Source of the DNA: Actinoallomurus sp.
Lineage (GTDB): Bacteria; Actinomycetota; Actinomycetes; Streptosporangiales; Streptosporangiaceae
Length of the DNA: 35,052 bases
Assembly (NCBI GenBank): GCA_025964685.1
Contig: JAOPYG010000161.1
Coordinates: forward strand, 1-35,052
Reading direction: 5' to 3'
The notes under the pieces were generated by a model that was not told where the DNA came from, searched no databases, and saw nothing but the letters and a program-made list of their open reading frames with translations. Shown here one piece after another: positions 20,747 to 29,125 of the stretch (its first letter is position 1; each line of letters starts with the position of its first letter). The position numbers were made by a program, and so were the translations under genes.

Positions 20747-22699
20747 ATGGATACGACGGTTGCGGACCCACTCGTCGGGCAGGTGCTCGACGGGCGCTAC
20801 CGCGTCCAGGCGCGGATCGCCCAAGGCGGCATGGCCACGGTGTACGTCGGCCACGACACCAAGCTTGAGCGCACAGTGGCACTCAAGGTCATGCACGCGA
20901 ACCTCGTCGGCGACGAGGAGTTCGTCCGGCGTTTCATCGCCGAGGCCAAGCACGCGGCGGCGCTGTCGCACCCGAGCGTGGTCGCCGTCTATGACCAGGG
21001 CACCAGCAAGGGCTACGTGTTCCTCGCGATGGAGTACGTCCCCGGCCGCACCCTGCGCGCCCTGCTGACCGAACGCGGCCGGCTCGGCCCGCGCCAGGCG
21101 CTGGAGATCATGCAGCCGGTGCTCGCCGCGCTGGGTGCCGCGCACCGCGCCGGCCTGGTCCACCGCGACGTGAAGCCGGAAAACGTCCTGCTCAACTCCG
21201 ACGGCCGCATCAAGGTGGCCGACTTCGGCCTCGCCCGCGCCGAGTCGGCGAGCAAGCAGACCAAGACCGGCATGCTGATCGGCACCGTGGGCTACCTCGC
21301 TCCCGAGCAGGTCATCTCGGGCGACGCCGACGCCCGCACCGACGTGTACGCCGCCGGCATCATGCTGTTCGAGCTGCTGACCGGCCGCCAGCCGCACCAG
21401 GGCGGCTCGCCGCTGTCCGTCGCGTACAAGCACGTCAACGAGATCGTGCCGCTGCCGTCGAGCGTGATCCCGGGGATGCCGCCCCAGCTCGACGCGCTCG
21501 TGGCCAGCGCCACCAACCGCGACCCGTCGCGGCGCCCATCCGACGCCGTCCACTTTCACTCCGCGGCCGGCGATGTCTACCGCACGCTGCCGCGCGACAT
21601 CGACGAGATGCTCGCGAACGTCGAGGCGGCCCCGCCGCCCGCCGCCGGCCCCGTCACGCCGGACGGCTCGACGCAGGCGCTTGCCGCTCCGTCGGGCACG
21701 CAGATGCTCGGCCCGCACACGATGACGATCCCCCGGCAGGAGCACCAGGACCACGAGCTGCCGCCGCCGGGATTCAAGCAGCGCCTGCTGCGCCCACCAG
21801 GCCTGTACGGCCTGATCGCGGGTGCCGTCGTCGCCGTGCTCCTGCTCGGCGGCCTGGTGTGGACCGTGACGGTCGGCAACACCGAACGCGTGCCCAAGCT
21901 CGTCGGCCTGTCCGAGGAGGACGCGCGGGTCCAGGCCGCCAAGATCGGGCTGAAGGTCAAGCGTGGCGCGTCCCGCTACGACGCCAGCATCCCCAAGGAC
22001 AAGGTCGTCGACGTCCAGCCGAAGATCGGCACGGAGGTCAAGAAGGGCGCCCTGCTCACGCTGGTGTTCTCCAAGGGCAAGAAGCCGATCGACGTGCCCG
22101 ACGTGCACAACCTCCCGCTCGACCAGGCCAAGCAGCGCCTGCGGAGCAACGGCCTGCAGTCCGGTGACGAGGTGCAGCAGGACAGCACGACCGTCGCCCG
22201 CGGCTACGTCATCAGGACCAAGCCGGCGGCCGGCGAGGCGCAGAACCCCGATGACCCGATCACGATCGTCGTGAGCGCCGGCATCAAGATGCCGGATCTG
22301 ACCAACATGCGCCGCGACCAGGCGCAGGCGGCACTGACCAAGCTGGGCCTCAACGTGCAGTGGCAGGAACAGGACCCCGCTCCGGGCCAGCCCGAGAACA
22401 CCGTGATCGGGCAGAACCCTCCCCCGAACCAGCCGGTCAGCCGTGGCACCCCGGTCCAGGTGACCGTCACCAAGGGCCAGTGCCAGTGGTGGAACCCCTT
22501 CTGCAAGGACAACGACGGCGGCCAGGGCCCGGTGCCACAGGTCATCGGCCAGCCGATGGACCAGGCTCGGCAGATCCTGCGGCAGAACGGCTTCCAGGTC
22601 AACGTGAGCAAGGGCCACGGCCACGACATCGTCACCGGCCAGAACCCCCCGCCCAACACGCCACAGCCGCACGGCGCGACGATCACCATCTGGCACTAG
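20747..22699 (+). CDS. Transmembrane Ser/Thr protein kinase with PASTA repeats (PknB/PknL type)
   Basis: A 650-residue receptor kinase. The cytoplasmic Hanks-type kinase domain (~14-285) has the Gly-loop IAQGGMATVY, Lys47 (VALKV), Glu66, the catalytic loop HRDVKPEN (Asp141), DFG at 159-161, the activation loop TKTGMLIGTVGYLAPEQ with Thr candidates, and the DVYAAGI helix. A Pro-rich juxtamembrane linker precedes one membrane span (~352-375). The outside part has about four PASTA repeats (from VPKLVGLS, DVPDVHNLP, KMPDLTNMR and VPQVIGQP), which bind peptidoglycan or lipid II in known members. The linker before the last repeat holds CQWWNPFC, two Cys that could form a disulphide. Gene order near metF/idsA/Rv2175c suggests a PknL relative, although mycobacterial PknL lacks PASTA domains. 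Confidence 0.95.
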   Translation: MDTTVADPLVGQVLDGRYRVQARIAQGGMATVYVGHDTKLERTVALKVMHANLVGDEEFVRRFIAEAKHAAALSHPSVVAVYDQGTSKGYVFLAMEYVPGRTLRALLTERGRLGPRQALEIMQPVLAALGAAHRAGLVHRDVKPENVLLNSDGRIKVADFGLARAESASKQTKTGMLIGTVGYLAPEQVISGDADARTDVYAAGIMLFELLTGRQPHQGGSPLSVAYKHVNEIVPLPSSVIPGMPPQLDALVASATNRDPSRRPSDAVHFHSAAGDVYRTLPRDIDEMLANVEAAPPPAAGPVTPDGSTQALAAPSGTQMLGPHTMTIPRQEHQDHELPPPGFKQRLLRPPGLYGLIAGAVVAVLLLGGLVWTVTVGNTERVPKLVGLSEEDARVQAAKIGLKVKRGASRYDASIPKDKVVDVQPKIGTEVKKGALLTLVFSKGKKPIDVPDVHNLPLDQAKQRLRSNGLQSGDEVQQDSTTVARGYVIRTKPAAGEAQNPDDPITIVVSAGIKMPDLTNMRRDQAQAALTKLGLNVQWQEQDPAPGQPENTVIGQNPPPNQPVSRGTPVQVTVTKGQCQWWNPFCKDNDGGQGPVPQVIGQPMDQARQILRQNGFQVNVSKGHGHDIVTGQNPPPNTPQPHGATITIWH

Positions 22700-22791
22700 C
22701 CGAGGCTTTCGGTCCGGCGTGAGGAAGCTCCCTCGCGATGACCACAGGTCGGCGCGGGGAGCGGGCGGGCACGCACTAGGCTGGCGCGGCT

Positions 22792-23655
22792 ATGGGTGTT
22801 GAGCTGAGGAGCCCTATCGGGGCACACGTACCGGTGGCCGGCGGACTCGCCACCGGCGGGCTGCGCTACGCCGCGCAGATCGGCGCGGAGGCGATCCAGG
22901 TCTTCGTCAGCAATCCGCGCGGGTGGGCGCTCGCGGCGGGCAAGCAGGTCGAGGACGAGCGGCTGCGGGCGCACAGCGAGCAGTCCGGCATGCCGGTGTT
23001 CGTGCACTCCCCCTATCTCATCAACATAGGGTCGCCGAACCCGCAGACCGTCGCCAGCTCGGTGGCCTCGATCCGGCACTCGCTCGCGCGCGGCGCCGCG
23101 ATCGGTGCCCGCGGTGTGGTCGTGCACACCGGCTCGGCCGTCTCCCAGCCCCGCGAGGACGCCGTACGGCAGCTCCGCGAGCACCTGCTGCCGCTGCTCG
23201 ACGAGATCCCGCCGGACGGTCCCGACCTGCTCTTCGAGCCGATGGCCGGTCAGGGCGCCATGCTGTGCGCGACGGTGCAGGACCTCGGGCCGTACCTCGA
23301 CACACTGGACCGCCATCCCCGCGCCGGGGTGTGCCTGGACACCTGCCACGCCTTCGCTGCGGGCCACGACCTGGCCGCGCCCGGCGGGATGGCGGCGACC
23401 CTCGACGCGCTCGCCGCGACCATCGGCGCCGACCGGCTCAAGCTGATCCACGCCAACGACTCCAAAGACGTCTGCGGCGCGAACAAGGACCGGCACGAGA
23501 ACATCGGTGCCGGTCGCATCGGCGCCGAGCCGTTCGCGGAGCTGTTCCGGCACCCGGTGAGCCGCGGCGTGCCGCTGGTGATCGAGACCCCGGGCCGAAG
23601 CGCCGATCCGCACCGCGCGGACGTGGAGACCCTCAAAGCGCTGCGCGGCGTCTGA
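22792..23655 (+). CDS. nfo: Endonuclease IV (AP endonuclease)
   Basis: Zinc-dependent AP endonuclease of base-excision repair, 287 residues, TIM barrel. Motifs in order: SPIGAHVPVAGGL, FVSNPRGW, FVHSPYLINIGSPN, VVVHTGS, LLFEPMAGQG, VCLDTCHAFAAGHD, LIHANDSK, DRHENIGAGRIG and LVIETPG. These carry the His/Glu/Asp ligands of the trinuclear zinc site. TAGGCT (22777-22782) ends 9 nt before the ATG, giving at most a 2-3 nt leader. It stands alone, with no operon partner. Confidence 0.95.
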   Translation: MGVELRSPIGAHVPVAGGLATGGLRYAAQIGAEAIQVFVSNPRGWALAAGKQVEDERLRAHSEQSGMPVFVHSPYLINIGSPNPQTVASSVASIRHSLARGAAIGARGVVVHTGSAVSQPREDAVRQLREHLLPLLDEIPPDGPDLLFEPMAGQGAMLCATVQDLGPYLDTLDRHPRAGVCLDTCHAFAAGHDLAAPGGMAATLDALAATIGADRLKLIHANDSKDVCGANKDRHENIGAGRIGAEPFAELFRHPVSRGVPLVIETPGRSADPHRADVETLKALRGV

Positions 23656-23730
23656 TTCCTGCGCCACGAGCCGGAGCCGACCCCGGCCCTCTCCGCATCC
23701 GGTTCGCCGCCGTCAGGCGCGGCCGGACAA

Positions 23731-23830
23731 GAAAAAGGCCTGGGTGCCGCTGAACAACCCCCCGACCGTTCAGCAGCACCCAGGCGCGCGCCGCCTGGCC
23801 TCCACCCCCCCGAGTCGGAGCCTGGCGGCC
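23731..23830 (+). ncRNA. 6C-RNA-like small RNA (two hairpins with C-run loops)
   Basis: Hairpin 1: 18-nt arms at 23738-23755 and 23768-23785 (one mismatch), with six C in the loop (23758-23763). Hairpin 2: 23790-23803 with 23817-23829 (one T-T mismatch, one bulge), with seven C in the loop (23805-23811). Two adjacent hairpins with at least six loop cytosines define the actinobacterial 6C RNA. The C-rich strand is plus and so is annotated as the RNA. The strand is not settled: the opposite strand has a TAGGGT box (23859-23854) and a T5 run (23736-23732) right after hairpin 1, which would make a ~115-nt minus-strand RNA with G-rich loops. The rest of 23656-23981 shows no gene. Confidence 0.65.
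23732..23785 (-). terminator. Intrinsic terminator on the minus strand
   Basis: Read on the minus strand, the 18-bp stem (23785-23768 with 23755-23738, one mismatch) is followed at once by CCTTTTTC. This is a good terminator for minus-strand transcripts from the symporter operon or from a local start at about 23847. It shares its stem with hairpin 1 of the 6C-like element. Confidence 0.65.
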
Positions 23831-23981
23831 GTCCCGAGAACGTTGCTGTTGAAACCCTAGGGGGCCCGCGACCTGCGCCGAAACCCATAAAGCCCTTGCC
23901 TCGGTAAACGGTTCGTAGTCGGCGGTATACGTTGAGTAATCAGAGCGTGAGCGGTAGCTGCGGCGCGACGAACGGCGCCGT

Positions 23982-25673
23982 TCAGGCCGGCCGCTCCGAC
24001 GTCGCCTCTTCGGGCACGTGCATGCGGGCCATCGCCCGGCTGGTGTGGGCGGGCACGCTCGAGCGGGTCAGCAGCGAGACCGCGATCATCACGCCGAAGC
24101 CCAGCGGCACGGTGACGAGGGCGGGCTGTTCGATGAGCATGCCGAGCCAGCCGGTGCGCTGGCCGCTGAGGATGCGGACGAGACCGGCCGCGGTGGCCGG
24201 TCCGCCGCCCGCGAGGACGCCGGCCACGGCGCCTGCGGGCGTCAGCCGCCACCACCACACCCCGAGCACCAGCAGCGGGCACAGCGACGACGCCGCGACG
24301 CTGAACGCCAGGGTGATCAGCGCCGTCGACTGGGGCGCGCATGTGAGCGCCGCCAGGACGAGCGGCACCGCCATCGTGACCAGGGCGGCCAACCGGAAGC
24401 GGGTCGTTCCACCTCCGAACCCCTGTGACAGGGTGCCGGAGACCGCGACGACGACGCCACACGACGTGGACGCGAACGCCGCGAACGCACCGGTCGCGAC
24501 GAGGATGGTCAGCAGGTCGCCCGCGAGGCCGGGCAGGATCCGATGCGGCAGCATCAGGAGGGTCGCGTCGGTCTCGCCCGTCATGAGCAGCTCGGGCGTG
24601 TAGAGCCGGCCCAGCGCGCCGAACAGCGCCGGGAACAGGCAGAACGTGGCCAGCATCAGCACCACGAGGCTCGCCGTACGGCGCGCGGTGCGCCCGCACG
24701 CGTTGGAGTAGAACCGCACGATGAGGTGTGGCAGGCCCATCGTGCCGAGCAGCACGGCGAGCAGCACGGAGTAGGTCGCGGCGAGCGGATGGTTGCGGCC
24801 GCCCGCGAACGGCGTCGCCCACCGGTCACCGCGCAGGAGCGCCAGGCGGGAGGTGTGCGGTACGGCCGCGCCGGCCGGGAACCGCAGTCGCGCCCCGGAG
24901 CGTACGCGATGCGTCCCCGCCGCCAGCAGGACGCGCTCGCCGTGGTGCCGGCGGCCGTCGAGGACGCCGCGTACGGCGACGACGGCGGGCGTGGTCAGCT
25001 GGATCCCGGCGCTCGCCCCGGCGGTGACGGTCGTCGGCCGGTGGAAGTAGGGGGTGCGTGCGACGTCGGCGTCGTTCTGCAGCCGCCAGATGGCCAGGAA
25101 GATCAGGCCTGGGACCACCACGGCGATGAGCTTCAGCCAGAACTGGACGGCCTGCACGCCGGTGATGCTGCGCATGCCGCCGGAGAGCACCAGGGCGGCC
25201 ACCGCCAGCACGACCACCACCCCGCCCGACCACACCGGCAACCCGCTGATCACCGACAGGGTCACGCCCGCGCCCTGGAACTGTGGCAGCAGGTAGAACC
25301 AGCCGATGATGACGACGCAGCCGCTGACGGCGTGCCGCACCGTACGCGAGCCGAGCCGCCACGCCGCGAAGTCCGAGAGGGTGTAGGCGCCCGACCGGCG
25401 CAGCGGGGCGGTGACGAGCGTCAGCAGGACCACGTGGCCGGCGGCCGCGCCGATCGGCAGCCACAGCATGTCGGCTCCGTACGCGAGGACGAGACCGGCC
25501 ATGCCCAGGAAGGCCGCGGCGGAGATGTACTCACCGCTGATCGCTGAGGCGTTCCACCAGGGCGAGACCTCACGCGAGGCGGCGTACAGGTCGGAGGCCC
25601 GCGCCGGCCGGGTGCGCACCGACACGCCCACCAGGGACGCGGCGAGCAGCGCGAGCGCCAGCACGGCGATCAT
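23982..25673 (-). CDS. Sodium/solute symporter, cation-acetate (ActP/MctC) type
   Basis: A 563-residue integral membrane transporter of the SSS family with about 13 predicted spans. Seen: an N-terminal span (MIAVLALALLAASLVGVSV), the family segment SGEYISAAAFLGMAGLVLAYGADMLW, SGAYTLSDFAAWRLGSR, ALVLSGGMRSITGVQAVQFWLKL, and MGLPHLIVRFYSN (the usual MGTAGLPHILMRFFT-like site). ActP-type members take up acetate or other short monocarboxylates with Na+ or H+; the exact substrate is inferred. The ATG at 25673 has SD GAGGAG. The upstream small membrane protein and LytTR/LytS pair form one minus-strand operon with it. Confidence 0.9.
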   Translation of the reverse strand: MIAVLALALLAASLVGVSVRTRPARASDLYAASREVSPWWNASAISGEYISAAAFLGMAGLVLAYGADMLWLPIGAAAGHVVLLTLVTAPLRRSGAYTLSDFAAWRLGSRTVRHAVSGCVVIIGWFYLLPQFQGAGVTLSVISGLPVWSGGVVVVLAVAALVLSGGMRSITGVQAVQFWLKLIAVVVPGLIFLAIWRLQNDADVARTPYFHRPTTVTAGASAGIQLTTPAVVAVRGVLDGRRHHGERVLLAAGTHRVRSGARLRFPAGAAVPHTSRLALLRGDRWATPFAGGRNHPLAATYSVLLAVLLGTMGLPHLIVRFYSNACGRTARRTASLVVLMLATFCLFPALFGALGRLYTPELLMTGETDATLLMLPHRILPGLAGDLLTILVATGAFAAFASTSCGVVVAVSGTLSQGFGGGTTRFRLAALVTMAVPLVLAALTCAPQSTALITLAFSVAASSLCPLLVLGVWWWRLTPAGAVAGVLAGGGPATAAGLVRILSGQRTGWLGMLIEQPALVTVPLGFGVMIAVSLLTRSSVPAHTSRAMARMHVPEEATSERPA

Positions 25674-25710
25674 GGAGACTCCTCATGTGCCGCCGGCGTC
25701 CGCGTCCTGG

Positions 25711-26061
25711 TCACTCGTGCCGCGCCGGCTCGGTGAAGGCCCGCTCGGCGCGCTCGGCGAGGCGTACGTACCGGCGGGCGGCCGCGACCCAGATGGGCTG
25801 GACACCGCCGCAGAGGATCAGCCAGGGCAGCCGCACGCCCAGCAGCCGAACGTGGGACAGACCAGGGGCGCAGGCGAACAGCAGCGGCAGGCCGGCGAGA
25901 AGCAGGAAGACGATGGCGCTGGTGGTGAGGGCCAGGCGGGCCTGGCTGCGGATCAGGGATCTGACCTGCGTCGCACCGGGGTCGGAGTGCTCGTCGGGAG
26001 GTTTTCGGCGGGGGGTGCGCTCGTGGGCGCCGGGGACGGTTACGGTGACGCGCTCGGTCAT
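25711..26061 (-). CDS. Small two-span membrane protein (DUF485/YjcH-like partner of the symporter)
   Basis: A 116-residue protein: a hydrophilic N-terminus (~45 residues), two membrane spans (ALTTSAIVFLLLAGLPLLFA and LLGVRLPWLILCGGVQPIWVAAA) and a basic, charged C-terminus (RRYVRLAERAERAF). Small two-span proteins of the DUF485 type are usually encoded directly upstream of ActP symporters (YjcH-ActP in E. coli). Layout and position fit; sequence similarity is only general. The ATG at 26061 overlaps the stop of the response regulator (ATGA), and 37 nt separate it from the symporter. Confidence 0.78.
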   Translation of the reverse strand: MTERVTVTVPGAHERTPRRKPPDEHSDPGATQVRSLIRSQARLALTTSAIVFLLLAGLPLLFACAPGLSHVRLLGVRLPWLILCGGVQPIWVAAARRYVRLAERAERAFTEPARHE

Positions 26062-26816
26062 CTCGGGGCGCGGGCCTCCTGTCGGAATCGGCGGACGAGC
26101 AGGTCGCGGACCTCGCGCGTATGTCGGCGGCTCACCAGCAGGGCCCGCTCGCCGACCAGGAGGACCGCTCGCCCGTCGTCGAAGCGCAGCTCGCTGATGT
26201 GCGCGGCGGCGACGAGGGTGCTGCGGTGGATGCGGATGAAGCCGACCGGCCCCCACCGCTCGGCGAGGGCCGCCAGCGGCACGCGGACGAGGTAGCTGCC
26301 GTCGAAGGTGTGCAGCCGGACGTAGTCGCCGTGCGCCTCGGCGTGGGTCACGGCGGCGAGCGGGATCCGCCGGGTGCGACCGCCCAGCTCGACGGGGATC
26401 ATCTCGTCGGCCTCGGGCTCGTCGGCGGTGGCGTCGCGGTGAACGGTCTGCTCGACGCGGCGAATGGCCTCGTTGAGACGGCCGGGATCGACCGGCTTGA
26501 GAAGGTAGTCGACCGCGCCGAGCTCGAAGGCGGTCACCGCGAACTCCTCGTACGCGGTGACGAAGACGACCGCGGGTGGATCGGCGAAGCCGGTGACGAG
26601 GCGGGTGAAGTCGAGCCCGTCCAGGCCCGGCATGCGGATGTCGAGGAACACCGCGTCGAGCCGGTCGCCATCGGTGATCATCCGGCCGAGGTCGCGCAGC
26701 GCCTCCGCGGCGTCCGCGGCCGGCCGGACCGTCTGCACGCCCGGGTGCCGGCGGAGGAGATAGGTGAGCTCCTCCAGGGCCGGGGCCTCGTCGTCGGCGG
26801 CGAGCACGCGCAACAT
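26058..26816 (-). CDS. LytTR-family response regulator
   Basis: A 252-residue two-component regulator. The REC domain (1-~125) has the acidic pocket ADDE near residue 7, phospho-acceptor Asp59 (VFLDIRMPGLDG), Thr in VFVTAYEEFAV and Lys in YLLKPVD. The C-terminal LytTR DNA-binding domain (~145-245) contains THAEAHGDYVRLHTFDGSYLVR, FIRIHRSTLVA and LLVSRRHTREVRDLL. Likely target: the downstream membrane protein and symporter genes, and perhaps its own promoter. The ATG at 26816 has GGAGG upstream, 12 nt away and partly able to pair with CTCC next to the start. Confidence 0.93.
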   Translation of the reverse strand: MLRVLAADDEAPALEELTYLLRRHPGVQTVRPAADAAEALRDLGRMITDGDRLDAVFLDIRMPGLDGLDFTRLVTGFADPPAVVFVTAYEEFAVTAFELGAVDYLLKPVDPGRLNEAIRRVEQTVHRDATADEPEADEMIPVELGGRTRRIPLAAVTHAEAHGDYVRLHTFDGSYLVRVPLAALAERWGPVGFIRIHRSTLVAAAHISELRFDDGRAVLLVGERALLVSRRHTREVRDLLVRRFRQEARAPR

Positions 26817-26842
26817 GGCAGGAGACTGCCTCCTTTACTCTT

Positions 26843-26864
26843 TGCATGCAACAGATTTCATGCA
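26843..26864. promoter_or_regulatory. Inverted repeat in an AT-rich gap between sensor kinase and response regulator
   Basis: TGCATG (26843-26848) and CATGCA (26859-26864) flank a 10-nt AT-rich spacer in a 62-nt gap. It is an operator-like or hairpin element just ahead of the response-regulator gene. Confidence 0.4.
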
Positions 26865-26878
26865 GTGACACTCGACTC

Positions 26879-28078
26879 TTACCCCGGAGATAGACCGGTG
26901 TGGCATTTGGGCACCCGGAGGCTTACCTTCATGCCGGCTCCTACCGCGGTCTCGATGACCAGGCCGTACTCCTCGCCGTAGACCTGGCGTAGCCGGTCGT
27001 CGACGTTCAGCAGGCCGATGCCGCGGGCCGGCCCGCTCCCGTCGCCCGTTTCGAGCAGCGACCGCAGCTTGTCGGGGTCCATGCCGACACCGTCGTCCTC
27101 GAGGCTGATCGCCGCCTCGGCGCCCGCGTCACGGGCCACGATCCGGACGTGGAACCGCTGCATGCCGCACTCCATGCCGTGCCGGATGGCGTTCTCCACC
27201 AGTGGCTGGAGTGACAGGAAGGGCACGGCGACCGGCAGCACCTCCGGCGCGATCTCCACGCTGAACCTGAGGCGCTCGTCCCCGAAGCGCGCACGCTCCA
27301 GCAACAAGTAGCGGTCGATCGAACGCAGCTCCTCGGCCAGCGTGGTGAAGTCACGCGGATTGCGGAAGGAGTAGCGGGCGAAGTCGGCGAAGTCGAGCAC
27401 CAGCTCGCGGGCACGCTCGGGATCGGTACGCACGAACGAGGCGATCGTGGTGAGCGAGTTGTAGACGAAGTGCGGGGAGATCTGGGCGCGCAGCGCGCGC
27501 ATCTCGGCCTCCATCAGCCGCGCCTTGGAGGAGTCGAGCTCGGCCAGCTCCAGCTGACCGGACATCCAGCGGGCCACCTCACCGAGGATGCGCAGCCGCT
27601 GGAAGCGAGCCTTCTCGGTGTACGCGGCCAGCGCACCCGCGACCCGGCCGTCGATGGTGAGCGGCGCGATCATCGCGACGCGCACCTGACACCCCGGGTC
27701 GCCACAGGGGTCCAGCTCGCGGACGATCACCCGGGGACGCCCGGCGGTGAGGACGGGTTCGGCGAGCCGGAGCGTGGAGTCGGAGTGGGCGATGCCGCCC
27801 TCCCAGACGAGCAGTCGCTCGGTGTCGGTGACCGCGACGACCGGGACGCCGAGGAGGTGACGCAGGTGCCGTACGGCCTTGCGGGCGGAGTCCTCGGTGA
27901 GGCCGGCCCGGAGCGAGGTGGAGGCGACGGAGACGGTGTGCAGCGCGGAGAACGTCGCCTCGTCGGCCAGTGCTCCCCTGCCGGTGTGCTGCCGCATGGC
28001 GCACAGGGACCAGCCGGCGGCACCCACCGTCACGGCGGACGCCGCGGCGAGGAGCGCGTCGGCGGAAGTCACGAGCAT
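26879..28078 (-). CDS. LytS-type sensor histidine kinase
   Basis: A 399-residue kinase. A short N-terminal hydrophobic segment (LLAAASAVTVGAAGWSLCAM) is the only likely span. A GAF-like sensory region (~45-160) follows, containing CGDPGC (Cys125, Cys130), a possible redox or metal site. The His-kinase domain has His203 in ALRAQISPHFVYNSL, FADFARYSFR, PLVENAIRHGME (N box) and EDDGVGMD with GIGLLNVDDRL (G boxes). The reduced membrane part, instead of five spans, is unusual for LytS. The ATG at 28078 lies 8 nt after a TACCGT box (28092-28087), so a near-leaderless mRNA. Cognate to the LytTR regulator downstream. Confidence 0.9.
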   Translation of the reverse strand: MLVTSADALLAAASAVTVGAAGWSLCAMRQHTGRGALADEATFSALHTVSVASTSLRAGLTEDSARKAVRHLRHLLGVPVVAVTDTERLLVWEGGIAHSDSTLRLAEPVLTAGRPRVIVRELDPCGDPGCQVRVAMIAPLTIDGRVAGALAAYTEKARFQRLRILGEVARWMSGQLELAELDSSKARLMEAEMRALRAQISPHFVYNSLTTIASFVRTDPERARELVLDFADFARYSFRNPRDFTTLAEELRSIDRYLLLERARFGDERLRFSVEIAPEVLPVAVPFLSLQPLVENAIRHGMECGMQRFHVRIVARDAGAEAAISLEDDGVGMDPDKLRSLLETGDGSGPARGIGLLNVDDRLRQVYGEEYGLVIETAVGAGMKVSLRVPKCHTGLSPG

Positions 28079-28280
28079 GGCAACAGACGGTAATGCCTCA
28101 GTGACGTACCGCGCGGGATTTATGCCCTCTGCGCATGGAGCGTTTCGGTCCGGCACCCTCCCACCGCGCGTGCAGCGGCTCCCGTGGGGTCGGCGGTGGC
28201 TCGCCGCTCCGACTTCGTGGCCTGCGCAGCGGCCCTGCGTACGCGGCGCGTGCCGCCCCGGTGGGCTCCGGTGTCCCGGT

Positions 28281-28859
28281 CTACTCCTGGTAGGAGTAGC
28301 GCTGTTCGAGCCAGGGGTCGGCGACGTTGTGATAGCCGCGTTCTTCCCAGAAGCCGCGCCGGTCGGCGACGAGATACTCGATGGCGCGGACCCACTTGAC
28401 GCTCTTCCAGGCGTACAGATGCGGCACCACCATGCGCACGGGAGCGCCGTGGTCGGCGGTGAGGCGTTCGCCGTCGCGGTGGGTGGCCAGGAGGGTCGTG
28501 TCGGCGAGGAAGTCCGACATCCGCAGGTTGGCGCTGTAGCCGTACTCCGCCCACACCATGACGTGGGTGGCCTCGCCGGCCGGGGGCACGAGCCCGGCCA
28601 GCGTCGTCGCGAGGATGCCCTCCCAGCGGACACCCGGGATGGTGAACTTCGTGACGCAGTGGAAGTCGGCGATCACCTGGTCGCGCGAGATCGCGTCCAC
28701 CTCGGCCCAGGTCCACCGGCACTCCTGCCCGGAGGCGGTCGCGCCGTGCACCCGAAGATCCCAGCGTTCGGGGCGGAACTTCGGCACCGGGCCGTAGTGG
28801 AGGACCGGCCAGGTGCGCGGGACGTGCTGCCCAGGCGGGAGATGCTCCTCAGGAGCCAT
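28281..28859 (-). CDS. Sulphite-oxidase-family molybdopterin oxidoreductase
   Basis: A 192-residue protein consisting of just the Mo-cofactor-binding SUOX fold. Cys68 in DFHCVTKFTIPGVRWEG is the predicted Mo ligand; YSANLRMSDFL, HGAPVRMVVPHLYAWKSVKWVRAIEYL and FWEERGYHN are typical of the small sulphite-oxidase-like group. There is no twin-arginine signal at the start (MAPEEHLPPGQ), so it is probably cytoplasmic. The substrate is unknown; no haem partner gene is adjacent. ATG 28859 with GGAG 8 nt upstream. It is divergent from the aro leader and separated from the sensor kinase by a 200-nt gap without clear genes. Confidence 0.9.
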   Translation of the reverse strand: MAPEEHLPPGQHVPRTWPVLHYGPVPKFRPERWDLRVHGATASGQECRWTWAEVDAISRDQVIADFHCVTKFTIPGVRWEGILATTLAGLVPPAGEATHVMVWAEYGYSANLRMSDFLADTTLLATHRDGERLTADHGAPVRMVVPHLYAWKSVKWVRAIEYLVADRRGFWEERGYHNVADPWLEQRYSYQE

Positions 28860-28970
28860 CCCGTGTCTCCTGGCTGATCCACCCGCGATTCGTCATCGCC
28901 GGCCATCCTCCCACTCCCCACCATGATGCGGATGCGGGCCCCGTCCGCACGCGCACTGCCGGAGATGAGC

Positions 28971-28976
28971 TAGTCT
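28971..28976 (+). promoter_or_regulatory. -10 box of the DAHP synthase leader transcript
   Basis: TAGTCT ends 7 nt before the GTG of the leader peptide at 28984, so the leader ORF should be translated from the first codon of a leaderless mRNA. No clear -35. Confidence 0.6.
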
Positions 28977-28983
28977 GTGCGAC

Positions 28984-29055
28984 GTGAGCAACGTCTTCTC
29001 CTTTACCTATGGCGAGCCCGGGACACGGGCGGCTGCCAGGAAGACGCTGCACTAA
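28984..29055 (+). CDS. Putative aromatic leader peptide (attenuator)
   Basis: A 23-codon ORF, GTG to TAA, reading MSNVFSFTYGEPG... and ending KTLH. Codons 5, 7 and 9 are Phe (TTC), Phe (TTT) and Tyr (TAT). TTT and TAT are rare in this GC-rich genome, which favours ribosome stalling when aromatic tRNAs are uncharged. It lies between a -10 box and a strong intrinsic terminator, directly ahead of a DAHP synthase gene, the layout of classical ribosome-mediated attenuators. It is unlikely to be a functional protein. Confidence 0.65.
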   Translation: MSNVFSFTYGEPGTRAAARKTLH

Positions 29056-29065
29056 AGGCAACCGC
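29016..29065 (+). promoter_or_regulatory. Alternative pairings in the DAHP synthase leader
   Basis: GCCCGGG (29016-29022) can pair with CCCGGGC (29077-29083) inside the terminator 5' arm, a possible antiterminator, or locally as GCCCG/CGGGC (29016-29020 with 29026-29030). A second stem pairs GCGGCTGCC (29029-29037) with GGCAACCGC (29057-29065) with one mismatch and places the leader stop codon in its loop. Confidence 0.5.
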
Positions 29066-29067
29066 TT

Positions 29068-29110
29068 GACGAATGCCCCGGGCCATCAGGCCCGGGGCAT
29101 TCGTCGTTTT
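29068..29110 (+). terminator. Strong intrinsic terminator ahead of the DAHP synthase gene
   Basis: A perfect 17-bp stem, GACGAATGCCCCGGGCC (29068-29084) with GGCCCGGGGCATTCGTC (29089-29105), 4-nt loop, followed by GTTTT. It sits between the leader ORF and the gene it would attenuate. Confidence 0.85.
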
Positions 29111-29125
29111 CAGACAAGGATCAGC

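Noticed and set aside
23932-24603. Plus-strand frame of 223 codons after the 6C-like element
   Set aside because: Antisense to the symporter gene, with no motifs; the AT-rich TATACG patch before it might be a promoter, but nothing supports a gene.
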